Below, in pieces: positions 20,820 through 33,248 of a DNA stretch of 64,000 nt; positions within the stretch are counted from its first letter, which is position 1, and every line of letters starts with the position of its first letter. The position numbers and the translations under genes were made by a program. The stretch is from Prunus persica. Taxonomy: Eukaryota > Streptophyta > Magnoliopsida > Rosales > Rosaceae. The notes under the pieces were generated by a model. The model ran no database searches. It was not told where the DNA came from and saw only the letters and a program-made list of their open reading frames with translations. The DNA lies in assembly GCF_000346465.2 (NCBI RefSeq), contig NC_034010.1, positions 18,196,919 to 18,260,918 of the forward strand. Reading direction: 5' to 3'.

Positions 20820-22199
20820 GTTATGTCAAACTACGATTACATTGCAGACATGTGGAGGTTTTACTTTTTCTTTTTGAGCAATTAGGTTAATAGTATTAGA
20901 TATTTACACAAATTGCATGGTTGACATTATTCAGATTGAAACTAGGACAAAATTGACAAATAGAAAATTTTTGATTGCCCTTAATTAAGAGAATCTAAAT
21001 AAAGCTTTCATTACAGGATAAAATTTTGAATAATATGTAGCAAAAAGATGTAATTGAACAAACAACCATGCGATCACAAATTTCCAAGAAAAAGTTTGAT
21101 AACAAAGATTCTGTGGGCGGTTTAATGGCATGATAGGCATGTAACCAATCAAACATTATTTCCAAGAAAACATCTAAATAAACATGTTTGCAGGCAGGTC
21201 CTTTGACGAAATATGCAACCAAAAAAGTGTTATGCATGCTGTAATCAAGTAATGATACATTTTAAATCAATTTACTATGTGTGTATCTGTGTATTCCTTA
21301 TTACCATTAACCTCCAAATTGTGGATGCCAGGGTTGCCTCCCCCATGAAGTTACAGGTGTCTGGCTCTGATGCAGCCTTTGGAGGGAGAAACCCACATTG
21401 GGTAGCTAGGTCAGTTCTTCATAGGAAGCAAGCCCAGATGCACCCTGAGGATTGTGCAAGCACGTTTACCAGTATGCTTAATCTGTAAGGTAAAAAAGAA
21501 GGTGAAGCTTCAGTGAGAAAACATGAGCATCAACCCACTGAGGCATGTATGGCTCCTTATAGGGCAGCTGCTGCCTACTTTTCTGTACATACATTAATTG
21601 CTGAATTTAGATTTTTTGTTTCCCTAGTCTAAAACAAGAGCTGAATTAGAATTTGATCCCCAAAAAATAGAACATTGAACGCGCATACAAGAATATGCTT
21701 GAAACACTACAGCTACATGAATTATCAGACCGAAAAACCAGAGTTTACGGTCTTCGGTGACTTTATGACTCCGAAAACGAATTAGTGATCCACAGTACCA
21801 AGACTAATTTGACACACCAATAGTTTGAAACTTTCAAAAACACTAGAATGCAATTATGCACTTAATTTGATATTCAACACACAAGGCGATTTAAGTCCAG
21901 AAGGACCAAAATCTAAGCAATACAATGTAAAAAATAAAATAAAATAGATGCACTTCATTTTAACCGTCTGCAAAGCTAGCACATATCAAACGTAAATGAA
22001 GATGTTGCCATGGAGAACCACAGACATGAATAGAGAAATCAGATGACTGATGAAAGAATCATAACCAATTTGCATCTGAAGCTATCACTGACCATGGTTG
22101 CAGCTCCAGAAAAAATTCAGCCACAGAGCAGATTTAAGGCCACTTGCTCTTTTTGTTCTTGTAACATTATTAACAAAACAATTATCTTCTTGAAGAAAT

Positions 22200-22269
<70 letters not shown>

Positions 22270-24427
22270 ATGTGTTACTAATCCTGGATTCTGAAGATAG
22301 GTCTAATGCTAGACACAAGTACAGAAGGTAGGATATTTTTATTTTTCCAGTAGGATAATGAGAATGACCTAAATTTAGAGTAGGGTGTATGAAGCTCATA
22401 GGTACATAAAATATCAGGATTCTCAAGGATGCACTTGCCAACCAAGGAAATGTCAGATCTGACATTGTAATACAGAAAAAGAAAATTTGAATGTCATCTC
22501 AACAGGATATTCATATATATCCTTACATGAAACTAACACTTCTTAACTGCTTCAAAATCATGGGCATGTCAACTTACAGTAATTCCAACAAAAGGCATCC
22601 AATTACTCCTTTTACTAAAGGGGTAAGTTTAAAAAAATGCTTTCATTAGTTACTTTGAGTTGAACATTGCAAGCTTGAGAGACTGCTAATGCAGTGCATG
22701 AAACTCAAGCACAATTCAAGTAAAAATGAAAGGCAATGCACCTTGTGATATAAAACCACTAGCTTCAAATAAAATAATCCTGAACAAAATCTCCTTGTAA
22801 TGTAAGTGCTAAAAAAATCTCTGTTGAATCAATATTCAAGCAATAAGTAGCTGTTCTTCAAGAGGGCTATTAAAAATCAATAACCATGTAATGACTACAG
22901 AACAAAACATTTTTCCAATTTAGCACAATACTCTTAAAACCATTTAATCACTTGCATTACTAGACGAGATGTCAGAAACTATAGAGCTTTATGGATTCAA
23001 CTTGAGTCTCAACCAGGAACAACTCATCTCATATATACCATTCACAACTCCAATTGCATCTTCAATTCTAGGATCTAATTTCCCCCAATAACACATCTCC
23101 ATCCCTCTATTTGTTTTGTTTAGTTGAACATCCACACTCCCACCCTCTACTTTTCATTTGTGTGTGTATATGTGTGTGTCCGAGCGCGCGTATAGAGTTA
23201 TTCATTAATTAAGGTGAGCTTTCTTGAACTGCCCAGCTTCCTTATGTCTCAGTTTCAGTGTCGATATCTTTCACCATTACCAATAATGACTTGTGTACAG
23301 TTATCAACCCATCTAAGAGTGTATGGCTCATCAACCTTTATGTGTTTAGTTAAGCTGAAACTATGCATAGCGCGAGTATAGTCACACCCTTGAAGTACAA
23401 ACAAAAAGGTAAACACTGCACTGCAAACTCTTAAACCACAATCTCCATAATTCTAAGCAGAACCCTCTTCTAATCTCAGTACTGCTTATTTTCTATCAAT
23501 GAAATTATATATCAGGATACAAGCAGATGAAAAATACTGCATAGTAGCTTGAATTTTAGAATCTCCAACATCTTATCTCACATCTACCCTGCATTTCTGT
23601 CTTTTCTCCCCTCTGCACTTCTGTTTCCAATCTAATTCCTACAAGATCAACCCCATTCTCCTCCCCCACTTTGAATTCTCCTTTTTTTCTTTGAGTGCCT
23701 ATACTTTCTAGTAATCAGAAAAAAATTACGTGTGCATGGTGCGTGGTGCATGGACACCTCTAATAGGAAAGAGAAGTGTCTGCTCGCTAGGAGTATAACA
23801 CGTCATTCAAATCGAGTAACAGTTAGCACACAAAACTTTGCTGCTCAACAAGTGTTGATTAAGAAATAGCATAAAGGCGACATGCATATAAATCAAAAAC
23901 ACGTGTGCATTCCAATTTTGGTCTACGATATAAATCACGATCGCCTCAACTAGCAACAAACAAAATCTTGTGAACTAGCATGAAAAAAGAAACTGCATTA
24001 AACCATTTCCAATTCAAGGAAAAAGACAACGTCTAAATTTGATTTTGTTATTATGCTTTATTCGTCCAACTTGTAGCTGATAACTGATAACTGATAACCC
24101 CTATGTACATCTGCAACTACTCATAACAGCTAAAATGGTACAGCTCTTCTGACTATTCATTGACCTTCTTACGAAAAGACAAAAACATGATACATCTGTA
24201 TTATCCTTTCACCTTCTCAGATCTATCATTGTTATACCTTCTGTGTTCAAAATGTTTAGAGCAGTTCACAAGTCTTCAAAATCGCCACCAAACATTTAAC
24301 TAAAAGCAGCCTCATCCCATCTAATCCTGAAAGCAGCATATTCAAATTCTCTGTTTCATATACCAAGTCAAACAGCAACCAATTAAGATTAATATATGTT
24401 TTGCACATTACACAAAAATAAAGCAAA
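20820..24427. other. Gene-poor stretch
   Basis: No supported coding gene. It contains TA and GA microsatellites (about 22205-22266). A moderately GC-rich island at 21330-21480 has a short + frame (VDARVASPMKLQVSG) that I do not recognise. The last few hundred bases are probably the 3' UTR of the DUF1639 gene. Confidence 0.5.
22232..22266. repeat. (GA)n microsatellite
   Basis: About 17 GA units preceded by a TA run. Confidence 0.95.
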
Positions 24428-25536
24428 TTAATCTACTGAAAACAAACCAAAGGATTCATAAGATTTCACCTTCAATGGAGTTTCAGGAACCTGGTAGGAA
24501 TTGGTAGATACTGAATTGAGCCACAACCCAGGAAACAGATGCTGCAAAACAAACAAAACCACATCAAATACCAAGCAATTCAAAACCCTAATGACCCCAA
24601 AAGACATAATCACACAGAACCATTCCCAAAACCTCAAAAACGTTTTAAAATTAACCAACCCCAGCTATAAAAAATAAATAAAAAATATATAAAAAAACTC
24701 AAATTAAATTCAACAATACAGACATCAAGCTGTTTCTGCACATTCTTAGCTCTCTTCTTTGGGCGCCTGGATGGCCTGGCTCCAGTCATAATAAAAATGT
24801 CCTCCTCAATCTCTTCTTTTGTTAAAGAAACCGATATCTTCAGTTTATTGTCCTTCTTTTGAGCACCTTTGCCTCCAGCTTTAGAAGAGCCCCCAGCCGC
24901 CTCGGTTTTGTTCTGCTGCACCAGCGGTGCACCAGTCTTCAATGCACCAGCACGACCATTGGCCTTAGGCACCGGTCTCCTGGGCCTGAGATTCCAAGTC
25001 TTCTGAATCGTCTCTTCATCCTCCAGCGCTGCTAAAGCAGCAGCAACAGAGCTCTCTTTTTCATTTTCCGGTTCAGGTTCAGGTTCAGGCTCAGGCACTA
25101 CAGCAGCCTTTTCTTTGCTCCGAATCCGGATGCAAATCTTCGATTTCTTATCCTCAGCAGTCGATTTTGGCTTCTGGGTCTCCGGGCCGTCGATCACTTC
25201 CGTGGCGGGAATTGGGTCGGCTTCTTTTTCGACATTGGAGGACTTGGGCTCGGGCTGCTTAGCTACCCGGTCAAACTGTCCGAGTTTGGTGTTGCTGCTC
25301 AGTTGCAGAGAAGGGTTGTTATTTCCGCTGCATTTCGTGCTGGTCTTGTTGTTTTCGTTGCTTTTGGTGGTGGTGGTGTTGTTGCTCATGGCCCATTTCA
25401 ACTGGGGCAAAGGGAGGCCATGGTCTTGGGCTTGGTGGACAAGAGACTTGGAAGGCACAGTGGAGGCCATGGAATCGGGTTTCGGGTCGGGCTCGGATAT
25501 GGTTTCGGGTTGGGAAGAGACTGAATTGAACACCAT
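24428..25536 (-). CDS. DUF1639 family protein, two exons
   Basis: Exon 1 is 25536-24724 (271 codons) and exon 2 is 24541-24428, joined at phase 0 to give 308 aa. The N-terminal 170 residues are low-complexity: Asn/Thr-rich, then an EPEPEPEPE run at about 149-157. The conserved part starts with TWNLRPRRPVP (180-190) and continues KISVSLTKEEIEEDIFIMTG (233-252), RPSRRPKKRAKNVQKQLD (254-271), then across the splice LFPGLWLNSVSTNSYQVPE (273-291). That is the DUF1639 signature of a plant-specific family with no established biochemical role. The donor is GTCTGT, acceptable but not ideal. The basic RRPKKR cluster could be a nuclear signal (inference). Confidence 0.88.
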
Positions 25537-25566
25537 GAAAATGGGTTGGCTTGCACTGTCTCACTG

Positions 25567-28500
25567 AGACTGAGTAGAATCAGAGAAGATGCTTGCAGTG
25601 GTGGGGTTTCAGTGGTTTTGGCATCGAGACAATTTATAGATTGACAGAGAAAAAGAGGAGTGGCTTGGGGAAGAGGGAGAGATAGAGAGAGGAAGGGCAG
25701 TTATGATCCTACTGTTTCTGGAAGAAGCATACATTGTTTCTTGTTTGTTCTTTTGTGTCTTGTGCCCATAATGCCCCTCTCATTTTCTTGTATTTTGCAT
25801 CACTAAATTGACCTTTTTTTTTTGAACGAATGAAAAAAAAACGTAAACATGTTTTTACCTTCTACCTTTTTTTTTATCCCCTGTTTCTTTAACTGTTGTT
25901 GTTTTCTATGAAACTATACAAATATTATTTGTAAAATAAAAAGGAACAAATATACTTGAATAGAGATAAGGGGAAGTTAGTTGGGAATTGAAAAATGAAG
26001 AGTTAAACTGAAAGAGAGATTGAATAAGTGCAGAACTAGGAATACATGATTCTTCGTATATTCTGTATTAAAAGAAACCCTATGCACTTAGCCGATTTTT
26101 TGGAAGTTCTTCCATATGTACAATGTGGTTAAACATAATTTTAGATGCACTTCTAACCTTAATGTTCATTAGTAAGTTACTAGGTCGTTGAGATTAACTT
26201 GGTAAGCCAATAATTCGACAATAAGCACTTATTTAATCATGCTTAAATTAAATTTACTGTGTCGTATCAATAATTAAAAATTTATAAGCACATTCATGAA
26301 GAAAAAAAAATATAGGTTAACAATAAAGTTATTTCAAAGGCTTCTCAATTCTAAACCCTAGTGGAGGATAGGTGTTTAATTATTGTTAATCACAAGAAAG
26401 AAAGAAAATTAACCTTAAAATTTTACATTGTCAGTGGTTATTATTCCTTACATTTTTAAATATTTATAGAAAGTTTATGTGTTAGTGAAATGTAATTTTT
26501 TTTGGGGACAAAATCTGGAAAAATTAAAGATCAAATGAAAATAAAAAATAAAGTTAAATATCACATTGCCCTTTAGATTCAAATTTTTATCTCCTCATTC
26601 AATTTCTCGTCTGGAAAAATTAGGTATAGCTATTAATTTCAGAATCTAGATGGTTTTTGCACCAATTATGTATTGTCATGTTAAATTTTGTACAATCCTT
26701 TTTTGGGGAAACACTTTGGACCAAGTTGTTCATTGCATATAAGGAAACGGTAAAAAGACGTCCAAATCCTTTTCTTCTTATCCAAGATGGAAAAAGTAAC
26801 AAGCTTTTTTTTTTTTTTCTTTTTGGTAATAAAAGTTAAAATGGAAGCTTTTTTTTTTTTTCCTTTGGAAAAAAAATATATATAAAAAAAAAGAAGAAAA
26901 AGAGTACGTTTGACTGCTTGAAGGGATATGACTCGTGGACACCATGAAGAGATGAGGTGGCAAAATGTGGGCCCTGCGATAGGTCCACCTGGAACCGTTA
27001 TGTTGGTTTCCATTTCACGGTTTTGCTAATCTGTCTTTTTCGGTGGGGCTTTAGTTTAGATCAGTCCCCTTCAAGGACCTAAAACAAAGTACCTAAAATA
27101 CTTCTTTATGAAGTCAAAATGTCCATTTCAAGAGAAGAGTTGCCTTGTATGTGTGGGACCCACCACCTATGATCTTAAAAATTATAAAGAAATTGGATTT
27201 TTCTTCAGAATTTTTTTGTCTTTGGGTTTGGTACTAGAAATTTACATGAAAATATAATAATTGAAAGGAAGTCTTGAATGACATAGTTTGAGGCCAAGCT
27301 CTCAATATCATCACCAAAACAATGGATAGAGGACTTAAGAATCATCTATGCAAAAGCTAGTTTCTAAAATAATATTATAATATGTAATTATTTTAGTATT
27401 TTCGGCCAAAAATAATTATTATTTAGTATTTATAAGGAATAATAAATTTGCCTATTTGACCACAATCACATAACCAAAGAACATAACTTGTATTTTGTTC
27501 ATTTTTTAGGGGACCTAAAAGGAAAACGGTTCGAAATTCGGCAAATAACACTGGCTTACCACATCAGTATTATAGTGTCATTTCTTCTTTTTTAAGAAAG
27601 AAAAATCTGGGTTGAGAAATTTTCTCACCATTCCAACATCAGCAACCTATTTTCCATTAGAGGAATTGTCATCTAATCCAACCCCGCCTAACATAGATTC
27701 TATTGCATCTTGTAAGACGTCAAGCCCTAACTAGTTTTGTATTAGGATCCGAAACCCAAAAGAGACCTATTTAACTGCTTGTAACTTTATACATAATTTG
27801 GTGTAACAGGACACTTCTCTATTGCAAGATTGGGTTTGGGTACTATCAACAAGACCTACCAATAAAGTAATATTTTCTTGATTTAAAAATTATAAATAAA
27901 TAAATAAATAAAAAGCCAACATGAAGAACAGGATTGCTGGGAACTAGATATTTATGGGTAATCAATGTTGTATATGTAAATCAGTAACTTTTCTTATTCA
28001 ATTACTGGACAAGTTTAAAATTGAATAATGTCTTTTTTTGGTCAAAAAATCATGTTCTTCTACTTGTATATTTGTTTATTTTTATTTTTTTTCTTATATG
28101 CAGAGCCCTCCAAAGTTAACAGGCCCAAAACTTCTTTTAAAGCATAGCCCAAATCTTCTTGTCTTCTTCGATTTCTCTCTTCCCCTGCTTTCAGACTTTA
28201 TTGCTTGATTAAGTGTTTTGAGATGAGTGAGCAGAGACATTGTGCAAAATAAGCTGGTTGACTGTTCCAAGAATACCAGGTAATCATCATATTGTACAAG
28301 ATGTATGTTCATGCAGGCTTGTGTTCAAATATGAACACCTTCCTTCCAGCCTCCTCAAAAACTGAAGGGAACCGTTGTTAATTGATCGGCATACTGGAAC
28401 ATGAATACATTCGACGAGGAGAGCGGACCAGTTCCGAGCTTCTGCCAACAGGAAGGCCTCCCACTCTCCTATAGCCTCAGTTTTCCCCTCTAGACAAGGT

Positions 28501-29534
28501 CCTCTATTTCCTGACTACTGTGGTCTAAGTTTAACTTTAAAGAATATGGAAACTGCGCTTCAAATAAGCAAGCATAAGGCTTTTAAAATTAAACAAAGAC
28601 CATTGATCAAGATAGCCATAAGCTTCGACCACCTACTAAAGCTTCTTTCTCCTTCCCGGCTTGGCTTGAACGACTCCCATGGAGGCTGACCTCAAACATT
28701 GTAGCCCTGTTCCATTAATAGTGACATAAACATGTTCAACAAAAGCTTCATCCTCCAGCTGGTGGCTGGTGCTGAAAACACATTGTGAACAAAATATACT
28801 GAATTGGAAATAATGGGAATGGAACACAAAAGAGAAGACAAATGCAGCATGGATAAGCAAAACCCCTTTCCAAGTTTCAGAATGGATAAAGAGGTGTACA
28901 TGTGCTTAAAAAATCACTTTTCTAGAAATACCTGAGACTACATCAAGCAGTAATTCAACAGGAATAGTAACAGAACATGTGTACAACGAACAAACAACAC
29001 TTCGTTTCAACGATATAGATTCAATTCCAATTGCCACACTAATTTTATGAGAATTGCTTGAGGCTTGCACTGAGAAAATAGGGTTTTGGCATATGCCCAA
29101 ATGCATGACTTGAAACAAGATATGAAATCATGCTGCTGAATTTGATAAACATATCAAGAAATCTAGACACATAAGTAAAGCATGTAGCAAGAATCACATG
29201 GCAATGAGAATATTTAGAAGGCACAAAACAAAACTTACTTTCAATAATATGAATCATTATAACTTCACTTGCTCCTCTACATTAAGATTATAAGTTAAGG
29301 ATTATGATAAGAAAAAGGTCAAACACCAGCACAGTGGCTGAGAACCAGAAACTATCTCTTGTTATCATTACTTGAAATCTGATAAACATCTACAAGTCTC
29401 TCACAATGGAACAATCAAAGAAAGTTAAATCTTGACAATTTCCTAACGGTATCCTTATCATTACCGTGTTGGAAGTCCAAATCCACAGGTAATAATCATA
29501 TTATACGTAGTTCATTTATACAACAAGCTGTAGT
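25567..29534. other. Intergenic
   Basis: Promoter of the DUF1639 gene, then AT-rich sequence with poly-T and poly-A runs (26800-26900). 28100-29530 lies downstream of the mTERF gene. A splice acceptor at about 28770 opens a ~48-codon frame on the minus strand (ending AKPGRRKKL). It could be part of an alternative 3' exon but has no family match. No gene called. Confidence 0.5.
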
Positions 29535-31247
29535 CTATGTGAGAGATGTCTCCAGACAAGTATTAAAAGATTTTCTGTATGAGAAACACTCAAACCAATG
29601 TTTTGGAGCAGCTGGGTGAATTCCAAAAGCCCGTGCTACAAATTTCTTTTCACTGGTAGCAATTATGCTGGCTATAGAGTAGCTTTTAGAATACAATCCC
29701 TTCTCTTTGAGCCAAACATAAAATCTATATCTGGGCTTGATCCGGTTCTCTAAGTCAAAACACAAAAATGCTGGAAAAATATTGAGGTACTCCAAAGAGG
29801 GTTTCATTTCCTCACTAATAAATTTTACTTTCGCTTCTAGAGATTCTGGGCTCTGATTCAGGATCTTCGGTGCTGTTCTTATCATCAAACAAAGCTTTGA
29901 GAATTCAATGCCTGTAGAAAGAAGGCTATCAAACCGCTTTTGTAGCTCACTGCTTCTGCCATGCAAACGGGCTAAGACCAGTAGAGTCAAAGGGTTCTCT
30001 CCAAACCCAATGCCATGCAAAAAATTCAATTTTGTCAATGTATGAATGGGTGTTGACGAAGATTGGATCCTCTCCAATCCATCACTAAATTCTTTCGCAG
30101 TGTCTTCATCAAGATCACTGATTACATAATTAGCTAACAATTGATGTTCATTCTTAATCTTAGTGAAGAACCATTCATGAAGATCCAGAGCCCTCACTAG
30201 ATGTGGTAAATTTGCCATTTTATTTCTTCCCATGGCATGAGGGTATTTTTCACTCACAGCCTCTAATTCTTTCACGTCCAATCCGAAATGTTTCAACAAT
30301 CCCAATGCTGATATCAATGGTGTTTCCAGATCAAGGTTTAAAATCTCTGGACTTTGAAGAAGCAACAAACCTACATCCTCCTTCCTAACACCAAACTTAC
30401 AAAAGTACTTTGCTTTCTGGAACAAAACCTCTGCTGGGCATTCAAGAAAAACATCTTTCCTCCTACCCAGAAATTCCCCTATCTTCCCATTCTCACCACC
30501 CAAATCGTAAAACACCCGAACTTTCTTACAAACCTCATACCAAGACTCCACATTTGCCTCAGCAGAATTTTCAATATCAAACTCCACAAAAACCCCTTTC
30601 AAATCATCAAACAATGCCACAACATCACCACCCAGATCACCCTCCAGGCTCAACAAATACGGGAAAGCCAGGCACATACCCACAACTGAATGATTACCAA
30701 ATCCATATTCCTTAAACCTACTAAGCCTAGCTTTTAACACCTTTGAACTCTCTCTAAAAATAGAAAGCTCCTCTTCATACAACTTCCCTAACATATTCCA
30801 AGGAAACCCAAATGCAGAAAGTTCACAAGCAGCATCCAAAACAGTCCCATCTTCAGAGAGGAAGTACTTGTTGGGAGGCACAAAGTGACAAACTTGACTG
30901 TAATCTATGCCAATGCTTTCAAAGAAAAACTCAAATTCATTGATGGGGTGGTACCTGAGGAACCTCTGGATGCGATTTGAGAAACTCGGGGCCGAAAAAT
31001 CGACCCTTTTGATGATATTGGTGAGGGAGAACCGGCAGTTCTTGCTAATGTGCTCGGCGGATGGGAAGGAGAAGCCCCTGGTGCCGTGGAGGTAGTCGGT
31101 GAGGACCTTCTGGGCTCGCTCGACGGCTTCGGACTTGTACTTGTGGGGGACATTGGAGAGTTTAGGGAGCCTTGTGCTGGTTTTGGTGGCAGTGGAGAAG
31201 TGATGGGAAAGTAGGGTGTAGAGAGATTTGGGGAGGGACATGTTCAA
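29535..31247 (-). CDS. MTERF18: mTERF family protein, MTEF18/SHOT1-like, mitochondrial
   Basis: A single uninterrupted frame of 570 aa. The N-terminus (MNMSLPKSLYTLLSHHFSTA) is rich in Ser/Thr/His and poor in acids, as in an organelle presequence. The body is built of repeated mTERF helices with the typical leucine-proline pattern, for example GRRKDVFLECPAEVLFQKAK, LLLLQSPEILNLDLETPLIS and MIRTAPKILNQSPESLEAKV. mTERF proteins bind organellar nucleic acids and affect transcription, splicing or ribosome function. Length and sequence character fit the MTEF18 (SHOT1) subgroup, whose Arabidopsis member is mitochondrial and was found through heat tolerance. The subgroup assignment is from recall, not from alignment. 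No intron is needed, which is usual for plant mTERF genes. Confidence 0.88.
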   Translation of the reverse strand: MNMSLPKSLYTLLSHHFSTATKTSTRLPKLSNVPHKYKSEAVERAQKVLTDYLHGTRGFSFPSAEHISKNCRFSLTNIIKRVDFSAPSFSNRIQRFLRYHPINEFEFFFESIGIDYSQVCHFVPPNKYFLSEDGTVLDAACELSAFGFPWNMLGKLYEEELSIFRESSKVLKARLSRFKEYGFGNHSVVGMCLAFPYLLSLEGDLGGDVVALFDDLKGVFVEFDIENSAEANVESWYEVCKKVRVFYDLGGENGKIGEFLGRRKDVFLECPAEVLFQKAKYFCKFGVRKEDVGLLLLQSPEILNLDLETPLISALGLLKHFGLDVKELEAVSEKYPHAMGRNKMANLPHLVRALDLHEWFFTKIKNEHQLLANYVISDLDEDTAKEFSDGLERIQSSSTPIHTLTKLNFLHGIGFGENPLTLLVLARLHGRSSELQKRFDSLLSTGIEFSKLCLMIRTAPKILNQSPESLEAKVKFISEEMKPSLEYLNIFPAFLCFDLENRIKPRYRFYVWLKEKGLYSKSYSIASIIATSEKKFVARAFGIHPAAPKHWFECFSYRKSFNTCLETSLT

Positions 31248-33248
31248 AGGGTTTTTCAGAAAATACGAGTTTTATGGGAGAAACATAAGAAACAACTTTC
31301 ATAAACCCCCATCTTTATTTGGGTTAAAATTTGGCACTCTCAAAAAAAAAAAAAAAAAAAATTTACTCTCGATTGTCTGCCATCAAATGTAAGTTTCTTT
31401 TGCTTTTTTGGATCAAGAAAATAACAATAACAAGTAAAATTACTTTTTGCATAGAATAAACCAGTTTTTTTTAAATATTTATAGAAGGGCAAAGTTTACC
31501 TCATATTTCTTTTCTTTGTCACTAAAAAGTCAATCTGTAAACTCATTCTAATCCTAACACATTACCTCACCCTCTTTCAACACGTAAGCCAACTCTAAGG
31601 ATTTCATAGGCCTTCTTCAACCCATGAGGGGCTAAATCCAAATTTTCCCCCTTCAACTCTCCAATGTCCCCCACAAGTACAGAGAACCGGATCAAGCCTA
31701 TATATTCAAAACAAAACAAAACATGAGCTTATTCAAATGTTGTCGTTGGATTCCAACTGTAACTACACAATTGAGCGACACGTGGCGGCGAAGAAGAAGA
31801 CAAAAGCAGCAGCAAATCTGGTGCTGGGGCTTACGTCAGAATCTCTTCACATGTAGTTTGTTTTAGATGTAGGTGGGCTCCACCAAAATTTTTGGGTCCA
31901 AGCAATACTTGGACTGGTATTTGGGTTCAAGTTTGGGTTTTCCCAAATTTTGGCCTATTCATTTTGTTGGGTTGGGAGATGTTTTGGACAAATATTTTGG
32001 GTTTAGCCCCTTGGGTTGAAGATGACCTTACCTCACATTTCTAATTTGTCTCATTCCCTTCCTTCCTACATTTTCTCTTCATGCCCTAATCATATGGAAA
32101 CTTTTTATTTATTGATATTAATATTGCTGGATGTGTAAAGGACTTATGATTCAAGTGGTTGTTTAGATAAATTGGGAGTTCAATGCAAGCTCAATGTGAT
32201 ATACTTTTACGAAATATGGTTTCAAATAAACTCACCCAACGCTCGAACTTGAAAAATAAATCTTACGACATATAAATCAATTGATATATATTGGAAATTT
32301 TTAACAGGCCGAGGGGGCAAATCGAAAGAAGGTCATCAATTTAGGGGCAACTGCTAAACTTTTTCCTACATATTCATATAAAAATAAGTTCAAATAAGGG
32401 ATTTATTACTTCATGAAAAGCAAGAGAAACTTTGTTACAATCCATTTGTGCAAAGTATTCAAACCATTAATACAAGTGCTAGTGAGCATCTGACTTTGTT
32501 ACAATTGATACTTATGTGTTTAGCATGTGACTTTGTTACAATTGATACATGTGTTAAGCATATGTCTTTGTTACAAGGAAGGAAAACTTTGTTATAGTCC
32601 ATGCTTGGATATCTAAAACATTTGTCTCCTTCATTGTTTACTCATTGTGATGCATCAACATTTGGTGTGAATCTTGTGTCTTTGCTAAAAGTCATGCTAA
32701 GTTTGCTACTAATGGAAAGAAGTGCGTCGTTACTTTTGTTGATGATTGTATCCGATTAATTAGAGTTTATTTGATGGCAAATAATTGGTTCAAAATTATC
32801 AAATTCATAAATTCCTAAATGGGTTCAAATTAAAAAAAATCCTTTAAATCCAAATCAAAGCCACACAAACTCAACTAGTGAAGTACGCTAATTATAATTT
32901 CACAAAGAATACATAGACAATCTAGCATCCTAATAGACGTCACTGCAATCAAATTTGAATCACTGTTCCAATGGAATGAGTTGAATGAAGGGCAATGTAC
33001 CTCATATACGAGTTTAATCATACTGATAACTACCCAGCAAAAAGGCAAGACTGACCAGTCCTGACTGAGGAGTTCTGGTAAGGTGAGAAGGTATATAACA
33101 AAAACCAAAGGGTCAAACATGTAATTTTACTTGAACTACAAAACCCTTTCAGCCTATACGGCTAACATCCCTTTCACGATCAATTTTATTTCCGCCGACC
33201 GAAACAAAACATAACCCAAAAAAAACAGAAACAGAAACTCAAACCAAA
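31248..33248. other. Intergenic between divergent mTERF and KH genes
   Basis: Both promoters must lie here. A G-box/ABRE-type core, GACACGTGGCGG, occurs at about 31778. No coding frame. 32480-32600 holds a short tandem array. Confidence 0.55.
32490..32600. repeat. Short imperfect tandem repeats (~38 bp)
   Basis: The phrase GACTTTGTTACAATTGATAC-TATGTGTT-AGCAT recurs two or three times with small changes. Confidence 0.55.

Noticed and set aside
21213..21488. Plus-strand 91-codon frame
   Set aside because: A slightly GC-richer island but no domain, no splice partners and no homology I can name.
24634..24723. Continuation of the DUF1639 frame past QKQLD (SFFIYFLFIFYSW)
   Set aside because: This is intron read-through; the conserved LFPGLW continuation is in the exon at 24541.
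28636..28860. Minus-strand frame ending AKPGRRKKL behind a good acceptor
   Set aside because: No recognisable family, no partner exon, and it lies downstream of the mTERF gene; it may be an alternative 3' exon but is not supported.
29535..31247. Several plus-strand frames opposite the mTERF gene (30203-30715, 30907-31095)
   Set aside because: Shadows of the 570-codon minus-strand gene.
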